This document shows positions 25,501-31,794 of a DNA stretch of 64,000 nt, in pieces; positions within the stretch are counted from its first letter, which is position 1; the number at the start of each line of letters is the position of its first letter. The stretch covers positions 124,001 to 188,000 of the forward strand of contig JAJLPB010000013.1 of NCBI GenBank assembly GCA_025548565.1. Reading direction: 5' to 3'. A program made the translations under genes and the position numbers. The notes under the pieces are model-generated. The model saw only the letters and a program-made list of their open reading frames with translations. It did not search any database and was not told the DNA's origin. The DNA comes from Rugamonas sp. A1-17 (GTDB lineage: Bacteria; Pseudomonadota; Gammaproteobacteria; Burkholderiales; Burkholderiaceae_D).

Positions 25501-26145
25501 AAGATGCGGCGCTTCCTGCACTACGACCTCGACCAGTATCTGCTGGGCCGCGCGCTGGAGCGCAAGAAGGAACTGCCGCTGGCCGAGAACGAGAACCAGA
25601 GCTATATCCAGTACCGCAAGGGCAGCCTGGCGATGTACCAGTTGCAGGACATCCTGGGCGAGGCCAAGATCAACGATGCGCTCAAGGACATGCTGGCGCG
25701 GTTCGGCCACGCGAGCGGGCCGTATCCGAGTGTGACGGTGCTGGTCGACGCGCTGCGCAAGATCACGCCGCCCGAGCAGGCCTATCTGATCGACGACCTG
25801 TTCAACAGCATCGTGCTGTACGAGAACCATGCGATCTCGGCCACCGCGCGCAAGCTGGCCGACGGCAAGTACGAAGTCACGTTCGCGGTCAGCGCGGCCA
25901 AGGTGCGGGCCACCGACCAGGGCGAGGAAAAGGACACGGCGTTGAAGGACTGGATCGACATCGGCATCGACGACAAGGACGGCAACAGCCTGTACCGCGA
26001 ACGCAAGCTCATCGAGCGCAAGGACAACCTGTACACGGTCATCATCAACGGCCGTCCAGGCAAGGCCGGCATCGACCCCGACAACAAGCTCATCGACCGC
26101 AAGCCCGACGACAACATGATCAATGTGGAGCTGCAAACCCAATAA
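22564..26145 (+). CDS. ABC transporter permease fused to an M1 family aminopeptidase-like domain
   Basis: A 1193-residue fusion. Residues 1 to about 590 contain two sets of hydrophobic segments with ABC-2 permease features, separated by a cytoplasmic loop near 280-320. After a last membrane segment (about 570-590) comes a large extracytoplasmic M1-type domain. The zinc motif is HEVAH at 937-941 followed by SETLAEY, with the third ligand Glu at about 961, one residue further than in classical M1 enzymes. The GAMEN exopeptidase motif is not seen; PTTIPYSEAFGFI occupies that place. Known relatives are annotated as ABC permease/M1 aminopeptidase, but the exported substrate and peptidase targets are undefined. 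The gene ends 6 bases before an 88-bp palindrome. Confidence 0.92.
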   Translation: MFSIAYFEARQRLKLLSTWVYFLGFLALSMLWMAAAGGVFKGAVVAFGSQLINSPRSLMFTTSVLASLGVVVMAAMMGRSVQQDFEYDMQHFFFSAPIKKHQYMFGRFLGAYLTLALIFTSIVLGVWLGSLIPGIDPERLGQPGLLGYLIPYLIVILPDLFIFGAVFFILAALTRRMLPVYISSVVMLIGYIVAPGLARDLDYKTLAALIDPFGTTAVIRLTEYWPIFERNTRMFWPEGVYLLNRVLWCSFALAGLLLGYWRFHFIATIDSGAGSTSRGEGEVPLHLSAQSTSTQEKPDFASRSLASLLFKMSWLNLRETTKNIYFLVIVLAGVLMMLASALDMGSIFGTITYPVTYLVLESVSETFALFMFVITTFYAGELVWREREARMGQMLDALPIPSWLPMLSKLIALIGLQAMLMVVVMLCGMAIQICKGYFILEPGLYLYNLFLIQLPGYALSAVLAIALQVLINQKYLAYFAMIVYYLASITLGTVGVDDPMLIYGTMPSFVYSAMNGYGHYLARERWFELYWAGAALLLVVLSLLFWARGTNDGWRQRLQLARHALTVPVLSTVAAGLLIFVGAGGVVFYNTHVAHCFKSAYRKDAEHADYERKYKKFAVVPQPRITDVKLDVAIVPNQRSLVVKGRYLLENKTAQPISDVLVYQDNTATQFKVRFSQDARPGIQDDELGFYSYKLAKPLAPGAQLTMEFDVAFIPEGILGMGQDTPVVGNGTFFDNAVLPHVGYQQAMELSDPRDRRKHKLPARERMLPRDDPGGLANNAVSNDADWINLDATISTSADQIAIAPGTLVKEWSKQGRHYYHYKMDQPILNYYAIQSARYLVKRDWWQDVGIELYYHPGHEYNLDRMDKGIKESLDYYTRNFGPYQHKLVRIVEFPRYAAFAQSFPTTIPYSEAFGFIAKVNDRNPKDIDYPFYVTAHEVAHQWWGHQLVGGNTRGSTVLSETLAEYSALMVMKKNFGADKMRRFLHYDLDQYLLGRALERKKELPLAENENQSYIQYRKGSLAMYQLQDILGEAKINDALKDMLARFGHASGPYPSVTVLVDALRKITPPEQAYLIDDLFNSIVLYENHAISATARKLADGKYEVTFAVSAAKVRATDQGEEKDTALKDWIDIGIDDKDGNSLYRERKLIERKDNLYTVIINGRPGKAGIDPDNKLIDRKPDDNMINVELQTQ

Positions 26146-26151
26146 AACCGG

Positions 26152-26239
26152 TGGGGTCAAGTCTGACATTCGGACACGAGCTCTGCCGTAGACGCGCGTC
26201 TACGGCAGAGCTCGTGTCCGAATGTCAGACTTGACCCCA
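26152..26239. repeat. 88-bp perfect palindrome (copy 1)
   Basis: Positions 26152-26195 are the exact reverse complement of 26196-26239, with no loop. It starts TGGGGTCAAGTCTGACATTC. It fills the gap between two convergent genes, six bases from each stop codon, so it probably also terminates transcripts from both sides. The same element occurs at 30674-30761 with identical outer 39 bases on each arm and a different centre. No transposase is nearby. It is best described as a REP/MITE-like mobile palindrome. Confidence 0.9.
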
Positions 26240-26245
26240 ATTTTA

Positions 26246-26725
26246 TCAGGCGGTGACTTGCAGGGAGCTGACCAGGCCGGAATTGAAAGAATCAGCGATG
26301 ACGGTGCCGGCCAGGTCGGGATTGGCCTTGAGCAGCTCCGCCCAGTTGGCCGAGGCTTGCTCCGACAGCCCGCCAACCGTCCCGGCGCCGGTGTAGACGC
26401 CCGACGCCGACGGCGCCGAGGCCAAAGAGGAAAGTATGGCCTGGTCCTGCGCTTGCTGCGCCGTGGCCGAGGTGTCGACATTGCTGCCCTCGGCGGGAAC
26501 GGTGACCGGCTCGGTCGCGGTGCCGGCCTGCTGCAAGGTATCCAGCAAACCGGACGGTGTGTAGACCGCGGCGCCGGTCGATCCGCCCAGCGAGGCCACC
26601 ACGGCCGACTCCGCCGATAGGCTGACGGCCGCCGACGACAAAGTCCCCGCCGCCGTGCTGGAGACGACGGGCACATACGGCTGGTAAGCCGGACTTGCGC
26701 TAACGGAGTTGAGGGCGACTGTCAT
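26246..26725 (-). CDS. Hypothetical Ala/Ser/Val-rich protein
   Basis: A 159-residue protein of unknown function. Composition is dominated by Ala, Ser, Thr, Val and Gly, with few charged residues (TAAGTLSSAAVSLSAESAVV), and it ends SFNSGLVSSLQVTA. There is no classical signal peptide, no cysteine and no clear membrane segment. Low complexity suggests a disordered, surface or flagellum/secretion-related protein, but that is a guess. The ATG at 26725 follows a tolerable purine stretch. It is convergent with the M1 fusion, with copy 1 of the palindrome between the two stops. Confidence 0.65.
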   Translation of the reverse strand: MTVALNSVSASPAYQPYVPVVSSTAAGTLSSAAVSLSAESAVVASLGGSTGAAVYTPSGLLDTLQQAGTATEPVTVPAEGSNVDTSATAQQAQDQAILSSLASAPSASGVYTGAGTVGGLSEQASANWAELLKANPDLAGTVIADSFNSGLVSSLQVTA

Positions 26726-26767
26726 GATAAGTTCAATATAGTTCCTTGCCTCAACGGGCGCAAGCGT

Positions 26768-26801
26768 AAAAAAGCCGGGCGGTTTGGAGGCGCCCGGCTT
26801 T
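26768..26801 (-). terminator. Rho-independent terminator of the small exported coiled-coil gene
   Basis: Eleven-bp stem (26771-26781 with 26791-26801), nine-base loop, and an A run at 26768-26773 that is a T run on the minus strand. It lies 16 bases past the stop of the gene at 26818-27300. Confidence 0.8.
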
Positions 26802-26817
26802 CTTGAAATTTCAGCAA

Positions 26818-27300
26818 TCAGATCTTGGCAGCATCATGGTCGCGTTTGACCTTGTCGGCGTGGCGCTCCAGTTTCTCGTCGCCGCGCGCCAGTTGCTCCT
26901 GGTGCTTGTCGGCGCCGCGGTGGGCGATCACTTTCTCGTCATGCTTGATGGCCTGCTTTTCCACCTTGATATTCTGCTGCTCGGCGCGGCGCGCCTGGTC
27001 CAGCTGCTGGGCACCGGCCAGGTCGCCCTTCTTCACATCGGTCTGCTCGGCGCGGGCCAAGGCGTTGCGTTCGCCGCGTTCCGCCTTCAGCTGCTGCTGG
27101 CCTGCCGCCACCTGAGTTTGCTTAGCCGCGATCACCGCGTTGTCACGCTTGATCTCGCGGGTGTCCTGGTGGATCTCTTTGACGTCCTGGCGTATCTGAG
27201 CGTTGTCGCGATGGACTTGTGCCACTGGATTGGTCTGCGCGAAGGCTGCGGCGCTGATCATGGAAAGCACGCCGGCGATCATCAGGGATTTGGTTTTCAT
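26818..27300 (-). CDS. Exported, highly charged coiled-coil protein
   Basis: 160 residues. A signal peptide MKTKSLMIAGVLSMISAAAFA precedes the cleavage site before QTNP. The mature part is almost all Lys/Arg/Glu/Asp/Gln/Ala with heptad-like spacing (DNAQIRQDVKEIHQDTREIK; AEQQNIKVEKQAIKHDEKVI), so a long periplasmic coiled coil is expected. No catalytic residues or cysteines. I use the ATG at 27300, where the signal peptide begins; the frame is open to 27357. Its role is unknown; periplasmic chaperone, metal-binding or stress functions are all conceivable. Confidence 0.78.
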   Translation of the reverse strand: MKTKSLMIAGVLSMISAAAFAQTNPVAQVHRDNAQIRQDVKEIHQDTREIKRDNAVIAAKQTQVAAGQQQLKAERGERNALARAEQTDVKKGDLAGAQQLDQARRAEQQNIKVEKQAIKHDEKVIAHRGADKHQEQLARGDEKLERHADKVKRDHDAAKI

Positions 27301-27405
27301 GATTGTGTTTCCTTTTCTAGTGGTTGGCAGATCGCTGTTCATCAGCGTCTTGAGCAATTAACGCGACCGCCCCGATAGCAGACGACCGCATTTCCGTAAG
27401 AAAAG

Positions 27406-28320
27406 TTACGAGTTGTATCCCGCAAGCGAGGCCGCCAGTTCGCGCTGCCAGGCGCTGGCCTTGGCGCTGTTCCACACCAGCGCCACCTGCTCCACGCATT
27501 CGAAGGCGCAGTCGGTCACGTGGATGCGCCGCAGTTCGGGATCGGCCAGCGCGAAGTCCGGCAGGTAGGCCAGGGCCTCGCCGGATTTGACCAGCGCCAG
27601 CAGCAGTTGCAGATCGTCGGTCCAGTAGCGGATCTTGCGCGGCAGCTGGTCGTCGCGCCAGCCGTCGGAACGCGCGCCGCGCTGCACGCCGCAGAACAGC
27701 GAGCGCGACGGACAGGCGAAATCATGCGCCAGCACCTGCGCCGTGTCCGCCTCCAGCAGCGGCGCCGGCGGCAGCGACGCCACCAACGGATGCTGCCGCC
27801 CCGCCACCAGGTGCAGGGTCACGCTGCCCAGCGGTGTGACCTGCCACTCGTCCGACCAGTGCTCGCCCCGTCCCTCGATGACGTCGCCGGTGACGATGGC
27901 GGCGTTGATGTCGCCGCGCAGCAGCGCCGCCAGCGCCTCATCCTCGAACATCGCCTGCATGCGCAGACTGGCTTCCGGATAGGCGCGCAGCGCCTGCGAC
28001 AACATCCGGCCGTGCCGCCACAGCAGGATGGCCGGGCCGGCGACGCGGCAATCGACGGCGGCGCGTTCGCCCATCAGATCGGCCTTGGCCTGGTCGGCCA
28101 GCGCCAGCAGGGTCTGGGCGCGGGCCAGCAGCAACTGGCCGCTGTCGTTCAGCACCAGCTGTTTGGCGCTGCGATCGAACAGCGGCTTGCCCAGGCTGTC
28201 CTCCAGCCGCTTGAGCGCTTTGGACACGGCCGACGGCGTCAGATGCAACTCCAGCGCGGCCGCGCCCAGCGACGGCCGGCGGGCGGCGCTGACAAAAACG
28301 CGCAGGTCGGAAAGATTCAT
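27406..28320 (-). CDS. LysR family transcriptional regulator
   Basis: A 304-residue LysR-type regulator. The N-terminal winged helix-turn-helix (about residues 1-60) reads LGAAALELHLTPSAVSKALK with LEDSLGKPLFDR after it; the effector-binding domain follows. The ATG at 28320 (MNLSDLRVF) is used; a TTG three codons earlier is less likely. It is divergent from the MDR oxidoreductase at 28394 with only 73 bases between, so it probably controls that gene and itself. Confidence 0.94.
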   Translation of the reverse strand: MNLSDLRVFVSAARRPSLGAAALELHLTPSAVSKALKRLEDSLGKPLFDRSAKQLVLNDSGQLLLARAQTLLALADQAKADLMGERAAVDCRVAGPAILLWRHGRMLSQALRAYPEASLRMQAMFEDEALAALLRGDINAAIVTGDVIEGRGEHWSDEWQVTPLGSVTLHLVAGRQHPLVASLPPAPLLEADTAQVLAHDFACPSRSLFCGVQRGARSDGWRDDQLPRKIRYWTDDLQLLLALVKSGEALAYLPDFALADPELRRIHVTDCAFECVEQVALVWNSAKASAWQRELAASLAGYNS

Positions 28321-28393
28321 AATGTCCAAACAGGATACGAAAGGTGAATTTAAGTTGCTTTACTGGATACGAAGACCATCTTACCATCTAAGC

Positions 28394-29419
28394 ATGACTA
28401 CCCTCACCCAAAAACAATGGATCTATCGCCGGCAACCCGCCGGCCAGATCACGGCCGAGCATTACGAACTCGTGGAACAACAACTGTCGACCGCGCTGGG
28501 CGACGGCGAAGTGCTGATCGAAGCGCGCTGGTTCAGCGTCGATCCCTACATGCGCATCGGCCAGTCCAGCAAACCGACCTACGATACTGAGCCGCATCCG
28601 CTCGACACCGTGCAGCAAGGTGGCGCGGTAGCGCAGGTGCTGGCGTCGAACGCGCCCGGCTTCGCCGCCGGCGACTGGGTGCAGAGCTACACCGGCTGGC
28701 AGACGCACGCGCGCGTCCACGCCAGCGGCCTGAAGCGCATCGATCCCGAGCTGGCACCGGTGACCACCGCGCTCGGCGTGCTGGGCATGCCGGGCCGCAC
28801 CGCATGGTTCGGCCTGACCGAATCGGGCAAGCCGCACGCGGGCGAAGTGGTGGTGGTATCCGGCGCGGCAGGCGCGGTGGGATCGCTGGTGGTGCAGTTC
28901 GCCAAGCGCCACGGTGCGCGCGTGCTCGGCATCGCCGGCGGCCAGGCCAAGTGCGACTGGCTGCGCAACGAGCTCGGCGCCGACTGGGCCATCGACTACA
29001 AGGCCTACACGGACGCCGATGCGCTGGGCGCGGAAATCAAGCGGCTGACCGGCGGCGTGGACGTGTATTTCGATAACGTCGGCGGCATGGTGACCGATGC
29101 CATCATCCCGCTCATCAACCGCCGCGCGCGCATCGTCATCTGCGGCCAGATCAGCCAGTACAGCGGCGGCCTGGAGACGCCGGAACTGGGCCCGCGCCTG
29201 CTGCATCACATGCTATACCAGCGCGCCACGATCCAAGGCATGCTGGCGCGCGACTACCTGCACCGCATGGACGAGATGATACGCATCGTCGCGCCTTGGG
29301 TGAAGGCGGGCGAGATCGTGTTCGAGGAAACGGTGATCGACGGTTTCGAGCAATTGCCGTCCGCGCTGAACTCGCTGTTCACCGGCGAGCATCGCGGCAA
29401 GTTGCTGGTGAAGGCATGA
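28394..29419 (+). CDS. NADP-dependent oxidoreductase, zinc-free MDR family
   Basis: A 341-residue medium-chain dehydrogenase/reductase of the alkenal/one reductase (leukotriene B4 dehydrogenase, CurA) type. The N-terminal domain includes SVDPYMRI, the family hallmark; the Rossmann loop is SGAAGAVGSLVVQFAK (about 155-170). Catalytic zinc ligands are absent, as expected. Such enzymes reduce the double bond of alpha,beta-unsaturated carbonyls with NADPH. The start at 28394 follows the LysR gene; the frame is open much further upstream but that part lies opposite the LysR gene. Overlaps the next gene by 4 bases. Confidence 0.94.
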   Translation: MTTLTQKQWIYRRQPAGQITAEHYELVEQQLSTALGDGEVLIEARWFSVDPYMRIGQSSKPTYDTEPHPLDTVQQGGAVAQVLASNAPGFAAGDWVQSYTGWQTHARVHASGLKRIDPELAPVTTALGVLGMPGRTAWFGLTESGKPHAGEVVVVSGAAGAVGSLVVQFAKRHGARVLGIAGGQAKCDWLRNELGADWAIDYKAYTDADALGAEIKRLTGGVDVYFDNVGGMVTDAIIPLINRRARIVICGQISQYSGGLETPELGPRLLHHMLYQRATIQGMLARDYLHRMDEMIRIVAPWVKAGEIVFEETVIDGFEQLPSALNSLFTGEHRGKLLVKA

Positions 29420-30084
29420 GGCACGCGCTGCTTGCGTTGTCCCTGATCGCCAGCAGCGCCGGCGCGGCGGACGCCACGTACGGCGAGCACGGCATGGCGC
29501 TATTCGGCGGCGAGCAAGGCTTGTACGCATCGCACCTGCCGATGTTCCATGCGCCGCACGATTACCAGGTGATCCTGCAGGTGCACGTGGCCGATGCCGC
29601 CATCGACGCGGCGCTGCGCAGTCGGCTCGACGGCAAGACCGCGTTGTGGACCATCGCGCCGGAGAAGTTCGAACTGTCGCGCCTGTCGCCGGCAAGCGCC
29701 GCGCCGCTCAAGCAATTCAAGGCCGACCTGGTGCTGGGCCACTTCGAGCAAGGCGGCAAGACGCAGTTCCCCGCCGCCACCATCGTGGTCGACAAGGTGC
29801 TGATGTACCGCCAACTGTCCCCCGCGCAAAAGGCCAATGCCAGCGCCAGCTACGTGCAGATCGGCAGCGGCCGTCAGCGCTACCTGGTCAAGCGGATCGA
29901 CAGCCGGCCGGATTTCGACCATATCGTTTCCTACACGGCGAAGAGCGGCGCGTCGACTGCGGCCGTCGCGCTGAACAAGCAAGCCCAGCAAGAGCCGACC
30001 GCGCAATCGCTGGCCGACGCGCTGCATGTGCCCGCTAACGCGATTCGTGGTACGGTGTATTTTTACACCGACGATTTGAAGTGA
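29416..30084 (+). CDS. Exported hypothetical protein
   Basis: 222 residues with a clear N-terminal signal peptide (MRHALLALSLIASSAGAADA). The mature part contains GEHGMALFGGEQGLYASHLP and HAPHDYQVILQV, a pattern seen in periplasmic proteins of unknown function, and has no cysteines that could bind haem. The start codon overlaps the MDR stop (ATGA), and the next gene starts one base after its stop, so these three genes form an operon. Function unknown. Confidence 0.8.
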   Translation: MRHALLALSLIASSAGAADATYGEHGMALFGGEQGLYASHLPMFHAPHDYQVILQVHVADAAIDAALRSRLDGKTALWTIAPEKFELSRLSPASAAPLKQFKADLVLGHFEQGGKTQFPAATIVVDKVLMYRQLSPAQKANASASYVQIGSGRQRYLVKRIDSRPDFDHIVSYTAKSGASTAAVALNKQAQQEPTAQSLADALHVPANAIRGTVYFYTDDLK

Positions 30085-30085
30085 C

Positions 30086-30688
30086 ATGGTTCCAGCAGAA
30101 TACGTAGGCTTGTGGCGCCGCCGCGGCATCTGGCGCAGCAACGGCAGCAGCGACCTGACCACGCAGGTGTGGTGGTTCCAGGCCGAACGCTATCACATCG
30201 ACCTGCGCATTCCGGTCGGCCGCGTCGGCATCAACGGCTTCGCCGGCGAGACCATGGTGGAAGGCGAGCGCTGCACCTGGCACCCCGCCATCGCCTACCC
30301 CGCCATCAGCAGCGAGCTCGACGCCGGCTGGATGCGCTTCGACGACGCCGACCACGTCCACGAAACTGGCCTCGACAACAACTACGAAGAAGACTGGTAC
30401 CGCGAGCCAACCGGCGCCATGCACGGCATGCGGCTGCAAGACCCGCACAGCGACCAGCTGGCCTACCTGCTGATCAGCGACAACTGGATGGCCTGGGCCT
30501 GCGGCAGCCCAAGCGGCGCCTGCGAGATCACCGTCTATCGACGCGAACAGGCGCAATGGATGGCCATCGCCTCCAGCTTGCCCACCCTGCCGCCTGCCGT
30601 CGCGCTCGACAAAGAGCGAGCGCTGCAATGGCAATCAGGCGAACTGATCGAAGTCCCCATGAAGCCAGGCAAGTGGGGTCAAGTCTGA
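30086..30688 (+). CDS. Hypothetical protein whose C-terminus is supplied by the palindromic element
   Basis: 200 residues, soluble, Trp-rich (GLWRRRGIWRSNGS; TTQVWWFQAERYHIDLRIPV), with many Asp/Glu/His positions but no family that I can name with certainty; the fold looks mainly beta. The final four residues (WGQV) and the stop codon are encoded by the left end of the palindrome that begins at 30674, so the native end of the gene has been replaced or extended by the insertion. Third gene of the MDR operon, one base after the previous stop. Confidence 0.78.
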   Translation: MVPAEYVGLWRRRGIWRSNGSSDLTTQVWWFQAERYHIDLRIPVGRVGINGFAGETMVEGERCTWHPAIAYPAISSELDAGWMRFDDADHVHETGLDNNYEEDWYREPTGAMHGMRLQDPHSDQLAYLLISDNWMAWACGSPSGACEITVYRREQAQWMAIASSLPTLPPAVALDKERALQWQSGELIEVPMKPGKWGQV

Positions 30689-30761
30689 CATTCGGACACG
30701 AGCTCTGCCGTAGCGGGCGCGCTACGGCAGAGCTCGTGTCCGAATGTCAGACTTGACCCCA
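30674..30761. repeat. 88-bp near-perfect palindrome (copy 2)
   Basis: Same element as 26152-26239: the outer 39 bases of each arm are identical and total length is the same, but the centre differs (GCGGG|CGCGC against GACGC|GCGTC) and holds one mismatched pair (30716/30719). It lies between convergent genes: it encodes the last codons of the plus-strand gene and ends 3 bases before the stop codon of the minus-strand PEP-CTERM gene. Probably acts as a two-way terminator. Confidence 0.9.
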
Positions 30762-30764
30762 ACT

Positions 30765-31493
30765 TTATTTGGCGCGGCGGCGGGCCACGCAGGCCAGCAA
30801 CGCCAAGCCGCCCAGCAGCATCGCGCCGCTTGCCGGCTCCGGTACTGGCGACTTGATCTCCGCGTAGTCGATCGTCAGCGCGGCGTTGTGGATGCTTGCC
30901 GCCGCCTGCGATGTCGGCCCCCATTTCCCGTCCGCGCTCTGAACAACGTAGGCCCAGACCCAGCCATTGAACGCGACGTCGAACGAGTTGCCATAATTGA
31001 CCGCACCGAACTCCGAGCGGAAGGTGTAACCGCCATCGAGGGATTTGTCGCTCAGCAGGACGCGGTTGCCGCCTTCCGCACCGGTGACGTTCCAGCGCAG
31101 GTCCAGGCTGTTATCGGCAAAGCCCGGTTGCTCACCCGGTTGCCAATAGGAGTGGTGCATCCCGTTCGCCACGCCGGAGAACGTCAGGTTGTTGATCCGG
31201 TAGCCGTCGCGGACGTCGATGTGGAAGACGCTGTAATGGTAGGCGCTGGCTTCGTTCTCCAGCGTGCCGTTCGGCCCGGCGTACGCGTTGCCGAGTTGGC
31301 GGTTCAGGGTGTTCAGGTCGAACGTGGCCGAGCCGGCCGTCGTGTCCATCAGGCCGATATTCCACTGCGAGGGTTTGGAACCGTCGACATAGGAAATGCT
31401 AAACGCTGGCGTGTCGATGAAGGTACTGGCCTGGGCGAAAGAAGCGACCGCCATCAAGGCGCTGAAAGTCAGTTTTGGAATGATGTTCTGCAT
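30765..31493 (-). CDS. PEP-CTERM sorting domain-containing exported protein
   Basis: 242 residues. An N-terminal signal peptide (MQNIIPKLTFSALMAVASFAQA) leads to a beta-rich mature domain; the C-terminus has the full PEP-CTERM signal: the VPEPAS motif, a hydrophobic segment (GAMLLGGLALLACVA) and a basic end RRRAK. Such proteins are processed by an exosortase and usually reach the cell surface or matrix in species that make exopolysaccharide. No exosortase gene lies in the window. Start at 31493 chosen because the signal peptide begins there. Confidence 0.9.
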   Translation of the reverse strand: MQNIIPKLTFSALMAVASFAQASTFIDTPAFSISYVDGSKPSQWNIGLMDTTAGSATFDLNTLNRQLGNAYAGPNGTLENEASAYHYSVFHIDVRDGYRINNLTFSGVANGMHHSYWQPGEQPGFADNSLDLRWNVTGAEGGNRVLLSDKSLDGGYTFRSEFGAVNYGNSFDVAFNGWVWAYVVQSADGKWGPTSQAAASIHNAALTIDYAEIKSPVPEPASGAMLLGGLALLACVARRRAK

Positions 31494-31794
31494 ATTTGTT
31501 CTCCGTACGAACTCCGGCCGCACGGCGAGTGCAGCAGCGTAACCGGAAGCTCAACCGAAAATCGTAGCGCTTGCCGAGCGAATAAACAATATGGTCAAAC
31601 CGTCACTTTTATGCGCCATCGGCATCCAGTGACCAAATGCGAGACAAAGCCCCCTGCGCATTAACATAGCGTCGCGAGAATTGATATGCGCAGTTTGGAC
31701 TGTGGTGCAAATGCCATCGTTGCGGTCAAAAAAGCCTGCCGAGGCAAAAAAAACGGGACCATCAAGGTCCCGTTTTTGTTGGAGCAGCTGAAGA
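31494..31794. other. Intergenic stretch between the PEP-CTERM gene and topB
   Basis: 301 bases without a gene. It holds the upstream region of the PEP-CTERM gene (no clear sigma-70 boxes seen) and, at 31746-31777, the terminator of topB. I see no tRNA, small ORF with a ribosome-binding site or riboswitch-like structure in the rest. Confidence 0.6.
31746..31777 (-). terminator. Rho-independent terminator of topB
   Basis: Perfect 12-bp stem (31749-31760 with 31766-31777) with an ATCAA loop; the eight A residues at 31746-31753 are a T run on the minus strand. It lies 17 bases after the topB stop codon. Confidence 0.88.
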
